64,000 nucleotides of DNA. Origin: Actinomadura sp. K4S16 (lineage in GTDB: Bacteria; Actinomycetota; Actinomycetes; Streptosporangiales; Streptosporangiaceae). The position numbers and the translations under genes were made by a program. Location of the stretch: NCBI RefSeq assembly GCF_008327685.1, contig NZ_BDDE01000010.1, positions 930,001-994,000 on the forward strand, in the 5' to 3' direction. Positions 27,178-36,294 of the stretch are shown piece after piece (within the stretch, counting starts at the first letter, position 1; each line of letters starts with the position of its first letter). The notes below the pieces were generated by a model, which did not search any database, was not told the DNA's origin, and saw nothing but the letters and a program-made list of their open reading frames with translations.

Positions 27178-28068
27178 TCAGTCGTAGAAGCCGAGCCTGC
27201 GGAGCTGCTTGGGGTCGCGCTGCCAGTCCTTGAGGACGCTGACGCGCAGGTCGAGGAACACCTTCGTGCCGAGCAGGGCCTCGATCTGGCGGCGCGCCGC
27301 CGCGCCGACCTCCCGCAGCCGCGAGCCCTTGTGCCCGATGATGATCCCCTTCTGGCTGGACCGCTCGACGAACAGGTGCGCGTAGACGTCGACGAGGTCG
27401 TCGCGGCCCTCGCGGGGCGCCATCTCGTCCACCACGACGGCGATCGAGTGGGGCAGCTCGTCCCGGACGCCCTCCAGCGCCGCCTCGCGGATCAGCTCGC
27501 CGACCAGGACCTGCTCGGGCTCGTCGGTCAGGTCGCCCTCCGGGTAGAGCGGCATGCCCTCAGGCAGATGGGAGATCAGCAGGTCGCCCACGAGGCCGAC
27601 CTGGAAGCCGCTCTCGGCCGAGCACGGAACGATGTCGGCGAACTCGCCGAGCCCCCCGACCGCGAGGAGCTGCTCGGCGACCTGCTCGGGCGCGGCGAGG
27701 TCGGTCTTGGTGACGATCGCGACCACGGGCGTCTTCCTGACCCCCGCGAGCTCCCTGGCGATGTACCTGTCGCCGGGGCCGACCGGCTGGTCGGCGGGCA
27801 CGCAGAACCCGATCACGTCGACCTCGGTCAGCGTGGACCGGACGAGGCTGTCGAGCCGCTCCCCGAGCAGCGTCCGGGGCTTGTGCAGGCCGGGGGTGTC
27901 GACGACGACGAGCTGCGCGTCCGGACGGTGCACGATCCCCCGGATGGCGCGCCGCGTCGTCTGCGGACGGCTGCTGGTGATCGCCACCTTCGTCCCGACC
28001 AGCGCGTTCATCAACGTCGACTTGCCCACATTGGGCCGCCCGATAAAACAAGCGAACCCTGTATTCAT
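27178..28068 (-). CDS. era: GTPase Era
   Basis: 296 residues. G1 GRPNVGKST (10-18), G3 DTPGLH, G4 TKTD and a C-terminal KH domain with GIIIGHKGSRLREVGAAARRQIE that binds the 3' end of 16S rRNA during 30S assembly. Family-normal length. The start is ATG at 28068. The 294-bp gap upstream holds the dispersed repeat R2 and two similar GGCC-rich segments (near 28088 and 28298), with no gene visible. Confidence 0.96.
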   Translation of the reverse strand: MNTGFACFIGRPNVGKSTLMNALVGTKVAITSSRPQTTRRAIRGIVHRPDAQLVVVDTPGLHKPRTLLGERLDSLVRSTLTEVDVIGFCVPADQPVGPGDRYIARELAGVRKTPVVAIVTKTDLAAPEQVAEQLLAVGGLGEFADIVPCSAESGFQVGLVGDLLISHLPEGMPLYPEGDLTDEPEQVLVGELIREAALEGVRDELPHSIAVVVDEMAPREGRDDLVDVYAHLFVERSSQKGIIIGHKGSRLREVGAAARRQIEALLGTKVFLDLRVSVLKDWQRDPKQLRRLGFYD

Positions 28069-28121
28069 TGCGTTCCTCTCCTCCTTCGGGCCTGGCGGCC
28101 CTCCATCGTCGAGAAACGCGG

Positions 28122-28209
28122 GCGATCGCTGGCATCGCTCCGACTCGCCTGACGGCTCGCTGCGCGATCAGATTCTCGCAAGCTCGAATCTGCCTTCGGA
28201 CGCGATCGC
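28122..28209 (-). repeat. Dispersed structured repeat, copy R2
   Basis: 88 bp, reverse-complement copy of R1 (19631-19719), again bounded by GCGATCGC. The internal stem here is CAGATTC/GAATCTG in place of CAGTTTC/GAAACTG, so a T-A pair became an A-T pair with pairing kept. On the minus strand it lies 3' of the SARP gene in the same sense, matching the position of R1 behind OsmC. Confidence 0.85.
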
Positions 28210-28362
28210 AACCATAGAGGTCGTTGCGGGGTTGCGGCGGTGGCCAGGGCCAGTGCGTCCATGGAGACGGGTGCGCTTATGGCTTTTTCTCCTTGTTCGG
28301 GCCCAGCGGCCCTCCGTCCGCGGCTGGGGATGCCAGTTTAGTCGGGTTGCAGGAGAGAGCGG

Positions 28363-31300
28363 TCACGCCGCGGTGCCGAGGCCTTCGAGGGCCGCGGCGG
28401 CCTTCTCGGTCCAGAAGGGGGCCTCCAGGCGGGCGGCGACGTCGGCGGCTCTGCGGTAGTGGGCGGCGGCCACGTCGGCGGGGCTTTCCAGGAAGCGGGC
28501 GAGGTCGCCGAGGACCTGGGCGGCGGGGCCGACCGTGGCGACGGCGGTGGCGCCGCCGGTGAAGTGGCCCTCGTAGGGCAGCAGCGCCGCGTAGGCCTCC
28601 TCGGCCAGGGGGCGGTCGCCGAGGGCGACGGCGCGCAGGCCGCGGACCGCCATGGTCAGGTCGAAGAAGTAGTCGCGCCGGACGGGCCCGGCACCGGCGA
28701 CGACCCGGCGGGCCTCGGCGAGGCGGCCGGCGGCGGCCAGGGTGAGCGCGTACATGTCCGCGGTCGCCCCGACGTGCCCCCACTGCTCGTGCAGCCAGGC
28801 GGCCTCGTCCATCGCCTCCTCGGCCCGCCCCAGGACCAGCCGCAGGCAGAACGGGCCGAGAAGGGCCATGCCGCGCTCGCTGAACCAGATCCGGGTCCGG
28901 CCGATGGAGCCGCCGACCTCGGCGAACGCGCGTTCCGCCTCCTCCGGCCGGGCGGCGAAGGCGCGCACCAGCGCCGTGTACCAGTCGGCGATGCGGGCGA
29001 GCAGCGGCAGCCCGTACTGCTCGGCGAGCCGGCGCCCCTCCGTACGGTGCCGGTGCGCGGCGGGCAGGTCGAGCGCGGCGACGCTCGTCTGCTGGAGCTG
29101 CAGGTGGGCGAGGACGCGGTAGGTGCCGAGGTCGTGCTCGGTGGCGAGGGCCAGCAGCTCGGAAGCGAACCGGTGGCGCTCGGTGAGCCCCTCCGCGCTC
29201 CGGTAGGAGTTGATGTAGGCGCCGTTGAGGGCCAGGGCGACCAGCTCGGGCGCGCCCAGCTCGCGGGCCAGGCGGAGCGCCGCCTCGGCGGCCGCCGCGC
29301 CCCGGTCGTGCTGCTCGCCCTCCAGCTCGATCGCCAGCGTGGTCAGCAATCTGACGCGCAGCTCCGGCTCGGCTTCGGGCAGGCGTGCCAGCGCCTCCTC
29401 GGTGGCCTCCACGGTGTCGAGGTCGAGGCTCCCGTACTCCCGGCTCGTCCACAGCGTCGGGACGTCGAAGCCCACGATGATCCGGGCGAGGAGCCGGACG
29501 TCGCCGAACGCGCGGGCGTCGGCGATGGCGGCGATCCGCCGGACCCTGGCGTCGACGACCTGCCCGGCGAGGGCGCTCGACCGGATCGCGGCGACCTCCG
29601 CCTCCAGCCGGTCGCGGGTCGCCTCGGGGCCCTGCGCGCGGAGCGTCTCGACGACGCGGACCCACAGGTCGGCGGCGGTTCCGTGCGCGAACCGCATCTC
29701 GGCGGCCGCGGCGGCGCGCCGCGCGTACCGGACGGCCTTGTCCGGGTCTGTGCCGGATTCGAGGTAGTGGTGCGCGATCGCGGCGGCCTCGTCCGGGAGG
29801 TGCCGTTCGAGCGCGGCGGCGACCCGGCCGTGCACGCGGGTGCGGCGGGCCCGGGACAGGCCCGTGTAGAGGGTGTCGCGGACGAGGGCGTGCGCGAACC
29901 GGATCCGGCCGGGCGCGGGCTCGGTGACGAGGCCCGCGGCCAGGCCCGCCTCCACGGCGTCGATCACCGTCTCCTCGTCCCCGGACAGGTCGGCCAGAAC
30001 GCGCAGGTCGGCGTCCCGGCCGGCGACCGCGGCATCCCGCAGCACGGTCTGGACCGGTCCCGGCAGCCGCGCGATGCGGCGCCGCAGCACGTCGCCGACG
30101 CCGGCGGGTACCCGGCGCGTGGCGGCGGGCAGCCCCTCGGCGTCCAGAAGCCGGGCCGTCTCCCGGGTGAAGAACGGGTTGCCGCCCGTGCGCTCGGCGA
30201 TCGCGGACAGCTCCGCGTCGTCCAGCCCGGCGGCGCAGGTGTCCCGGACGAGGACCGCGACCTCCGCCGGCGACAGCCCGGCCAGCTCGATCCGCGCGGG
30301 CTCGTGCCGGGCGAGGGCGGCCAGCGCTGCGGCGAGACCGTCCGGGACCTCGGTCTGCCGGAACGTGGCCAGCAGCAGGACGGGACGGTCCCGCAGCCGC
30401 CCGGCGAGCCGGATGAGCAGGGCGAGGGTCTCCTCGTCCGCCCAGTGCAGATCGTCCAGGACGAGCAGGAGCGGCGCGGTGTCCGCGAGTTCGGCGAGGA
30501 AGTCCCCGACCGCCAGGTGGAGGCGGAAGCGCCCCGTGACGACGTCGGCCTCGCCGCGCTCGACGACGGCGTCGTCCAGCAGCGGCCCGAGCCGTCCGGC
30601 GAGGCCGGCGGCGGGCGGGGCGGCGGCCGCCAGCCCGCGCAGCAGCTCGGCCCAGGGCCAGGCCGCGGGCGCTCCCCCGGTCTCCGGCGCCGTCCCCCAT
30701 CCGCACGTCCAGCCCCGTGCGGCCAGGTCGCGCGAGAACCTCTCGGCGAGCGCGGTCTTGCCCATGCCGGCGTCGCCGCAGAGGAGGACGGCGCCGCCGC
30801 GGCCCGCGGCGGCGCTCCGGGCGGCCTCCTCCAGTCGCGCCAGTTCCTGGACGCGTCCCACGAAGGCGGGGCCGTCCTCGGCGCGGGGCTCGGCCGCGAG
30901 CCGCAGCGCAGGACGGGCCGTCGCCGGCCGTTCCGGTTCCCCGAGGGCGGGGTCCTGCGCAAGGATGCCGGCCTCCAGGCGGCGCAGCGCCGGGCCGGGG
31001 TCGACGCCGAGTTCCTCGGTCAGGGTCGCGCGGGCTCGCCGGAGGGCGCCGAGGGCGTCGCCCTGGCGTCCGGCGCGGTACAGGGCGAGGGCCAGCAGCC
31101 GCCACGCCTCCTCGCGCAGCGGGTTGGCGGCGGCGTGGGTCTCCAGGTCGGGGACGGCCTCGGGGGCGGCGCCGAGCCGGAGCATCGCCCCGGCGCGGTG
31201 CTCGACCGCGAGCCGGCGCCGCTCGTCCAGGCGGGCGGCCTCGGCCGCCGCCCACGGCAGGTCGCCGAACTCGGCGTAGGCGGGCCCGCGCCACTCGGCG

Positions 31301-31704
31301 AGCGCCGCCTCCGCGCGGCGGCGGGCCTCCGGCGGGTCGGCGTCCGACAGCTCGGCGGCCTGGTCGATCAGCGCGTCGAACCGCCACGCGTCGACGGCGC
31401 CGTCCGGCAGCCGCAGCGCGTACCCCGGCGGCTCGGTGACCAGGACCCGCGCGGGCGTGCGGGGCGGGCGGTCCGGTTCGAGCGCGCGGCGCAGGTGGGA
31501 CACGAACGACTGGAGGCCGGCGGCGGCGCGCGGCGGGGCCGTGCCCGCCCACAGGTCGTCGACGAGCCTCTCGGCGGGCACCATCCGGCCCCGCGCGGCG
31601 ACGAGGCGGGCGAGCACGGAGCGCTGCCGGTGACCGCCGAGGTCGGCGGCGGCCCCCGCCACCTCGGCTCCGAAGGCCCCGAGAACGCGTACGACAGGCG
31701 ACAT
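28363..31704 (-). CDS. SARP/BTAD-type transcriptional regulator with AAA ATPase and TPR region
   Basis: 1113 residues. The N-terminal winged helix of the OmpR type (VRVLGAFGAEV, HRQRSVLARLVA) and the BTAD domain (about 95-240, ending RATLTEELGVDPGPALRRLEAGIL) define a SARP. An AAA/NTPase module follows, with Walker A CGDAGMGKTALAERF (about 313) and Walker B LLLVLDDLHWAD. The C-terminal half is long TPR-like helical repeats. No C-terminal LuxR helix-turn-helix is seen. SARPs with this layout (AfsR-like) switch on secondary metabolism or stress genes. It probably controls the adjacent MMPL transporter, but no biosynthetic genes lie here. The start codon lies in a palindrome, suggesting autoregulation. 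Confidence 0.9.
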   Translation of the reverse strand: MSPVVRVLGAFGAEVAGAAADLGGHRQRSVLARLVAARGRMVPAERLVDDLWAGTAPPRAAAGLQSFVSHLRRALEPDRPPRTPARVLVTEPPGYALRLPDGAVDAWRFDALIDQAAELSDADPPEARRRAEAALAEWRGPAYAEFGDLPWAAAEAARLDERRRLAVEHRAGAMLRLGAAPEAVPDLETHAAANPLREEAWRLLALALYRAGRQGDALGALRRARATLTEELGVDPGPALRRLEAGILAQDPALGEPERPATARPALRLAAEPRAEDGPAFVGRVQELARLEEAARSAAAGRGGAVLLCGDAGMGKTALAERFSRDLAARGWTCGWGTAPETGGAPAAWPWAELLRGLAAAAPPAAGLAGRLGPLLDDAVVERGEADVVTGRFRLHLAVGDFLAELADTAPLLLVLDDLHWADEETLALLIRLAGRLRDRPVLLLATFRQTEVPDGLAAALAALARHEPARIELAGLSPAEVAVLVRDTCAAGLDDAELSAIAERTGGNPFFTRETARLLDAEGLPAATRRVPAGVGDVLRRRIARLPGPVQTVLRDAAVAGRDADLRVLADLSGDEETVIDAVEAGLAAGLVTEPAPGRIRFAHALVRDTLYTGLSRARRTRVHGRVAAALERHLPDEAAAIAHHYLESGTDPDKAVRYARRAAAAAEMRFAHGTAADLWVRVVETLRAQGPEATRDRLEAEVAAIRSSALAGQVVDARVRRIAAIADARAFGDVRLLARIIVGFDVPTLWTSREYGSLDLDTVEATEEALARLPEAEPELRVRLLTTLAIELEGEQHDRGAAAAEAALRLARELGAPELVALALNGAYINSYRSAEGLTERHRFASELLALATEHDLGTYRVLAHLQLQQTSVAALDLPAAHRHRTEGRRLAEQYGLPLLARIADWYTALVRAFAARPEEAERAFAEVGGSIGRTRIWFSERGMALLGPFCLRLVLGRAEEAMDEAAWLHEQWGHVGATADMYALTLAAAGRLAEARRVVAGAGPVRRDYFFDLTMAVRGLRAVALGDRPLAEEAYAALLPYEGHFTGGATAVATVGPAAQVLGDLARFLESPADVAAAHYRRAADVAARLEAPFWTEKAAAALEGLGTAA

Positions 31705-31730
31705 GTCCCGATCAGCCTAACCGGGACATG
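31702..31730 (-). promoter_or_regulatory. Inverted repeat across the SARP start codon
   Basis: CATGTCCCG (31702-31710) and CGGGACATG (31722-31730) are perfect 9-bp arms with an 11-bp spacer. One arm contains the ATG of the SARP gene, and the spacer holds TAGGCT, a possible -10 box on the minus strand. An operator at this place would block transcription or translation of the regulator. Confidence 0.45.
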
Positions 31731-31756
31731 CCGCCCTCCTCTGATCACTCCCCCGG

Positions 31757-33889
31757 TTACGCGCGGCTGGGTTCGGGCCGCCGCACGGGGGCCTCGGCGG
31801 GCGCCGCGCCGCCGTGCAGGTCGATCGTCGGCAGCACCCGGGCGAGCGGCTTCGGCAGCCACCAGTTCGCCCGGCCGAGCAGCGACATCGTGGCGGGCAC
31901 CAGCACCAGCCGGACGACCGTCGCGTCCAGCGCCACCGCCACCGCGAGCCCGACCCCCATCTGCTTGATCACCAGGCCGGGGTCGGCGGCGAAGCCGAGG
32001 AACACCGCCACCATGATCAGCGCCGCGCTGCTGATCACCCGGCCGGTCGCGGCCAGCCCGGTGGACACCGACCCGCGCGCGTCGCCGTGCAGCAGCCATT
32101 CCTCCCGGACCCGCGAGAGCAGGAAGACCTCGTAGTCCATGGAGACGCCGAACAGCACGGCGAACATCAGCAGCAGGATGAACGACGACACCGGGACGCT
32201 GTGCGGGAGGCCGAGCAGCTCGGCGCCCCAGCCCCACTGGAACACGGCCGTGAGCACCCCGTACGCGGCGCCGATCGACAGCAGGTTCATCACCGCGGCC
32301 TTCAGCGGCGCCAGCAGCGACCGGAACACGATCATCAGCATGATGAACGAGGTCGCCACCACCGCGCCGATCACCGGCCACAGCCGGTCCGAGAGCATCC
32401 GGGACAGGTCCACGTAGGCGGCGGTCAGCCCGGTGATCTCGGTGTCCGGCGGCAGGACGTCCGCGCGGATCCGGTCGACGAGCCCGGTCACCCGCTCGTC
32501 CTGCGGCCCGTACCTCGGGGTGACCATGATCACCGCGGCGTCGCCGCGCGGGGAGGCCTGCGGCGGCGCCGCGGACGCGACGCCCTCGGTGGCCGCAAGC
32601 CGGTCCCGGAGCGCCGGCAGGGCGGCCCGGTCGGTCTTGCGCAGGTCGACCGCGACGATGAGCGGGCCGTTGGCGCCGGGCCCGAAGCCGTCGGCGACAA
32701 GGTCGTAGGCGTTGCGGACGGTGTTGGACGTCGGCTCGCTGCTGGCGTCGCTCGGCCACGTCCGCATGCCGAGCGCGGGGGCGGCGAGCGTCAGCATCAG
32801 CACGGCGGCGGCGAGCAGCCACGGCCAGGGGTGCCGTCCGACGTGCACGGCCCACCGCCGGACCCGCGGCGAGTCCACGGCGATCGCCGCGCCCGCGGCC
32901 CGGTCGCGGCGGCGCAGCACCCGGCGGCCGGCGAGGCCCAGCACGGCCGGCAGCAGCGTGACGGCGCTCAGCACGGTCGCCGCGACGACGATGCCGGTGG
33001 TGAACCCCATCGTCATGAACACCGGGATCCGCGACAGCACCAGCCCGCACAGCGCCAGCAGCACCGTGAACCCCGCGAAGATCACCGACAGGCCCGCCGT
33101 CGCGCTGGCGCGTCCCACCGACTCCGGGACGTCGAGCCCCTCCGCGAGCCCCTCCCGGTGGCGGGTCAGCACGAACAGCGCGTAGTCGATGCCGACCCCC
33201 AGCCCGACCATGGTGGCGAGCGTCGGCGCGGTGGTGGCGACATCGGTGAACGCGGCCACCAGCGTGATCCCGGACACGCCGACGCCGAGCCCGGCCAGCG
33301 CGACGGCGAGCGGCAGCCCGGCCGCCACCACCGACCCGAACGCCAGCAGCAGGATGACCAGGGCGGCCACGATCCCGATGGCCTCGGCGACGCCGCCGGG
33401 CGCGGTCACGTTCTCGGGGACCTGGCCGCCGAACTCCACCTGGTAGCCGGCGGCGTCCAGGTTCCGCGTCGCCGCCCGCAGCAGGTCGAGGGTCTCCTTC
33501 GGCCCGAGGTCGGTCACCGGCACGGAGTACCGGACGGTCATCAGCGCGGTGGCCCCGCCCTTGCCGAACTGCGCCGGGTCGACGCCGCTGACGTGCGGCA
33601 GCCCGCGCAGCTCCCCCGCCGCCGCGGCCAGCTTCGCCGGGTCGACCTTCCCCGACCTCGCGTGCACCACGACCCGGGCGTCGGCCCCTGACAGCGCTGG
33701 GAACCGCTCCTGCAGCAGGTCGGTGGCCTGCTGCGAGCCCGTCCCGGCCAGCGTGTAGTTGTCGTGCAGGGTGCCCCCGGCGACGCCGGAGAGCCCGGCC
33801 ATCGCGGCGACGAGCACCAGCCACACCACGATGAACCGCCAGGGCCGCATGGCGGCGGCCCTCCCCAGGCGGTAGAGCAGACGGGACAT
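31757..33889 (-). CDS. MMPL family RND-type transporter
   Basis: 710 residues with the two-fold RND layout: helix 1, a large extracellular loop (about 35-170), helices 2-6, a second loop and helices 7-12, including the GLGVGIDYALFVLTRHREGL and GVSMDYEVFLLSRVREEWL motifs that carry the proton-relay Asp-Tyr pairs. MMPL proteins export lipids, polyketides or drugs. ATG at 33889 is preferred to GTG at 33892 because GGGGGAG lies 6 nt upstream of the ATG. It lies 52 bp upstream of the SARP gene on the same strand, a likely regulator/exporter unit. Confidence 0.92.
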   Translation of the reverse strand: MSRLLYRLGRAAAMRPWRFIVVWLVLVAAMAGLSGVAGGTLHDNYTLAGTGSQQATDLLQERFPALSGADARVVVHARSGKVDPAKLAAAAGELRGLPHVSGVDPAQFGKGGATALMTVRYSVPVTDLGPKETLDLLRAATRNLDAAGYQVEFGGQVPENVTAPGGVAEAIGIVAALVILLLAFGSVVAAGLPLAVALAGLGVGVSGITLVAAFTDVATTAPTLATMVGLGVGIDYALFVLTRHREGLAEGLDVPESVGRASATAGLSVIFAGFTVLLALCGLVLSRIPVFMTMGFTTGIVVAATVLSAVTLLPAVLGLAGRRVLRRRDRAAGAAIAVDSPRVRRWAVHVGRHPWPWLLAAAVLMLTLAAPALGMRTWPSDASSEPTSNTVRNAYDLVADGFGPGANGPLIVAVDLRKTDRAALPALRDRLAATEGVASAAPPQASPRGDAAVIMVTPRYGPQDERVTGLVDRIRADVLPPDTEITGLTAAYVDLSRMLSDRLWPVIGAVVATSFIMLMIVFRSLLAPLKAAVMNLLSIGAAYGVLTAVFQWGWGAELLGLPHSVPVSSFILLLMFAVLFGVSMDYEVFLLSRVREEWLLHGDARGSVSTGLAATGRVISSAALIMVAVFLGFAADPGLVIKQMGVGLAVAVALDATVVRLVLVPATMSLLGRANWWLPKPLARVLPTIDLHGGAAPAEAPVRRPEPSRA

Positions 33890-34067
33890 CACTTCTCCCC
33901 CAGAACGGCATTGTTCGACGCCCTACAGGCTCGCGTGCGCCCCTTGCCGTCCACTTGCCGCCGACTTGCGGCCCGCCTGGCCGGCCCGCGGACCTGCGGC
34001 CCGCCCGCTCCGCGCGGGTGACCCCGCCGGTCGCGCCGCCCGCTCGCGATGCCCGTACGCTGGGGGC

Positions 34068-34406
34068 GTGAGCGAGCTGAACGCCGAGGACGCGAAGATC
34101 ATCACCCTGGCCCGGTCCGCGCGGGCCCGCACGGGCGCCGCCGAGGGCGCCGCCGTGCGCGACGAGACCGGCCGCACCTACTCCGCCACGAGCGTGGACC
34201 TGCCGTCCCTGAAGCTCTCGGCGCTCAAGGTCGCCGTCGCGATGGCCGTCTCCAGCGGCGCCGAGGACCTGGAGGCCGCCGCCCTCGTCACCGCCGCGGA
34301 CGCGCCCGACCCCTCCGACGTCAGCGCCGTCCGCGACCTCGGCCCCAAGGCCCCGGTCCTGCTCGCCGCCCCCGACGGAACCCTCCGCGACACCATCGGC
34401 GCCTGA
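34068..34406 (+). CDS. Cytidine-deaminase-like protein lacking zinc motifs
   Basis: 112 residues: SELNAEDAKIITLARSARAR, DETGRTYSATSVDLPSLKLSALKVAVAMAVSSGAEDL. Actinobacterial homologues in the ybeY-era cluster are usually labelled cytidine deaminase, but the HAE and PCxxC zinc motifs of true deaminases are absent here, so deaminase activity is unlikely. It may keep a structural or regulatory role. GTG at 34068 follows TACGCT by 6 nt, a leaderless start. It is convergent with the CNNM gene. Confidence 0.75.
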   Translation: MSELNAEDAKIITLARSARARTGAAEGAAVRDETGRTYSATSVDLPSLKLSALKVAVAMAVSSGAEDLEAAALVTAADAPDPSDVSAVRDLGPKAPVLLAAPDGTLRDTIGA

Positions 34407-34471
34407 GCCCCTCCGCCCGCAGAGGCGGGCAGAGCCGGAGAAGGGCGGCGGCCGGGACGACGGCCCAGCTG

Positions 34472-35818
34472 TCAGCCGGAGTGGTCGGAGGCCGCGCGGC
34501 TCTCGGCGTCCGCGGCCGGCGCGCCGAGGCGCCGCACCAGGACGGTGCCGACCCGGTTGCGGCGGCCGGCGATGGTCTCGGCCTTGAGGGACAGCGCGGG
34601 GCCCGGCTCGCCGGTCCCGGCCTCGATCGTGGCGACCTCGGCGGTGGAGCCCTCGATGGGGACGCGGCCGAGCGCGTGGGCGAGCAGCCCGCCGACCGTC
34701 TCGACGTCCTCGGCGTCGATCTCCAGGTCGAACAGCTCGGCGAGGTCCTCCACGGGCAGGCGGGCGGTGACCCGGACCGCGTCGTCGGAGAGCCACGTCA
34801 CCGGCGGGATCTCCACGTCGTACTCGTCGGTGATCTCCCCGACGATCTCCTCCAGGATGTCCTCGATGGTGACCAGGCCGGCGGTGCCGCCGTACTCGTC
34901 GATCACGATCGCGACGTGGATCTGCCGCGCCTGCATCTCGCGCAGCAGCTCGTCGATCGGCTTGCTGTCGGGGACGTAGGTGGCGGGCCGCATGACCGAG
35001 TCGACCGTCTCGACCGACTCGCCCTCGCGGTGCTCCTGGCTGCGCCGGACGACGTCCTTGAGGTAGGCGATGCCGACGACGTCGTCCTCGTTCTCGCCGA
35101 CGACGGGGATGCGGGAGAAGCCGCTGCGCAGCGCCAGCGACATCGCCTGCCGCAGCGTCTTCGTGCGCTCGATGAACACGATGTCGGTGCGCGGCACCAT
35201 CACCTCGCGGACGAGGGTGTCGCCCAGCTCGAACACCGAGTGGATCATCTCCCGCTCGACCGGCTCGATCAGGCTGCGCTGCTCGGCGAGGTCGACCAGG
35301 TCGCGCAGCTCCGCCTCGGAGGCGAACGGGCCCTCCCGGAAGCCCTTGCCGGGCGTGAGGGCGTTGCCGAGCAGGATCAGCAGCCGCGGCAGCGGCCCGA
35401 ACACCCGGGTCACCGGGTGGATCACGGCGGCGCCCGCCAGCGCGATCCGGTCGGCGTGCTGGATGCCGAGGGTGCGCGGCCCCACCCCGATCGCCACGTA
35501 GCTGACGACGATCATGACGGCGGCGGCGGTCACGTAGGCGCGCCAGGTCTCGTCAAGCCAGGAGATGCACAGGTCGGCGACGATGACCGTGGCGACCAGC
35601 TCGCAGCCGATCCGCAGCAGCAGGACCATGTTGACGTAGCGGGCCGGGTCGGCGACGACCTCCGCCAGCCGCCGGGCGCCGCGGCGGCCCTCCCGGACGG
35701 CCTCCTCGACGGTGACGCGCGACACCCGGGCGAGCGCGGTCTCGGTGCCGGCCAGCAGGCCCGCCAGGAAGACCAGGCCCACCGCCAGGGCGGACAGCCA
35801 CGCCTGCGCGGTGCTCAT
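34472..35818 (-). CDS. CNNM/CorC family hemolysin-like transporter protein
   Basis: 448 residues. N-terminal CNNM (DUF21) membrane domain with four helices (about 1-150), then a CBS pair (about 205-330: VREVMVPRTDIVFIERTKTLRQAM and DSVMRPATYVPDSKPIDELLREM) and a C-terminal CorC/HlyC domain (EDLAELFDLEIDAEDVETVGGLLAHALGRVP). Family members take part in magnesium or cobalt export. The ATG overlaps the ybeY stop by 1 base of the shared ATGA, so it is coupled to the ybeY-phoH operon. Confidence 0.92.
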   Translation of the reverse strand: MSTAQAWLSALAVGLVFLAGLLAGTETALARVSRVTVEEAVREGRRGARRLAEVVADPARYVNMVLLLRIGCELVATVIVADLCISWLDETWRAYVTAAAVMIVVSYVAIGVGPRTLGIQHADRIALAGAAVIHPVTRVFGPLPRLLILLGNALTPGKGFREGPFASEAELRDLVDLAEQRSLIEPVEREMIHSVFELGDTLVREVMVPRTDIVFIERTKTLRQAMSLALRSGFSRIPVVGENEDDVVGIAYLKDVVRRSQEHREGESVETVDSVMRPATYVPDSKPIDELLREMQARQIHVAIVIDEYGGTAGLVTIEDILEEIVGEITDEYDVEIPPVTWLSDDAVRVTARLPVEDLAELFDLEIDAEDVETVGGLLAHALGRVPIEGSTAEVATIEAGTGEPGPALSLKAETIAGRRNRVGTVLVRRLGAPAADAESRAASDHSG

Positions 35819-36294
35819 CAGCCGCCGCGTTCCTCCCGCCAGGAGGTGAGGAGCTCGGCCTGCAGGCCGAACATCTCCCGGTGCTCCTCCGGCTCGGCGT
35901 GGTCGTAGCCCAGGAGGTGCAGGATGCCGTGCGTGCACAGCAGCTCGAGCTCCTCCGCGGTGCTGTGCCCGGCCTCCCGCGCCTGCTTCTCGGCGACGGC
36001 GGGGCACAGCACGACGTCGCCCAGCAGCCCCGGGTCGGTCTCGCCGTCCTCGTCGGCGCCGCCGGACATGTGCCCGGGGCGGAGCTCGTCCATGGGGAAG
36101 GACAGCACGTCGGTCGGGCCCGGCTCGTCCATCCACTTCTCGTGCAGCTCGGTCATCGCGGCCTCGTCGACCAGCAGCACCGACAGCTCCGCCAGCGGAT
36201 GGACGCGCATCCCGTCGAGGACGTGCCGGGACAGGGCGGCGATGCCCTGCTCGTCGACCTCGACGCCCGACTCGTTCAGCACCTCGACGCTCAC
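35818..36294 (-). CDS. ybeY: Endoribonuclease YbeY, rRNA maturation factor
   Basis: 158 residues. The zinc motif [11 protein letters not shown] gives ligands H122, H126 and H132. The upstream [10 protein letters not shown] motif is intact. An acidic insertion ([11 protein letters not shown], about 77-87) is typical of actinobacterial forms. YbeY matures 16S rRNA 3' ends and takes part in ribosome quality control. GTG start overlaps the phoH stop by 4 bp. Confidence 0.95.
   Translation of the reverse strand: MSVEVLNESGVEVDEQGIAALSRHVLDGMRVHPLAELSVLLVDEAAMTELHEKWMDEPGPTDVLSFPMDELRPGHMSGGADEDGETDPGLLGDVVLCPAVAEKQAREAGHSTAEELELLCTHGILHLLGYDHAEPEEHREMFGLQAELLTSWREERGG

Noticed and set aside
28459..31968. 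1169-codon open frame antisense to the SARP gene
   Set aside because: Shadow of a very GC-rich real gene; low-complexity Gly/Arg/Val content and no ribosome site or motif.
31368..34796. 1142-codon minus-strand frame spanning MMPL and neighbours
   Set aside because: It crosses the boundaries of several well-supported genes in a shifted frame and shows no family pattern.
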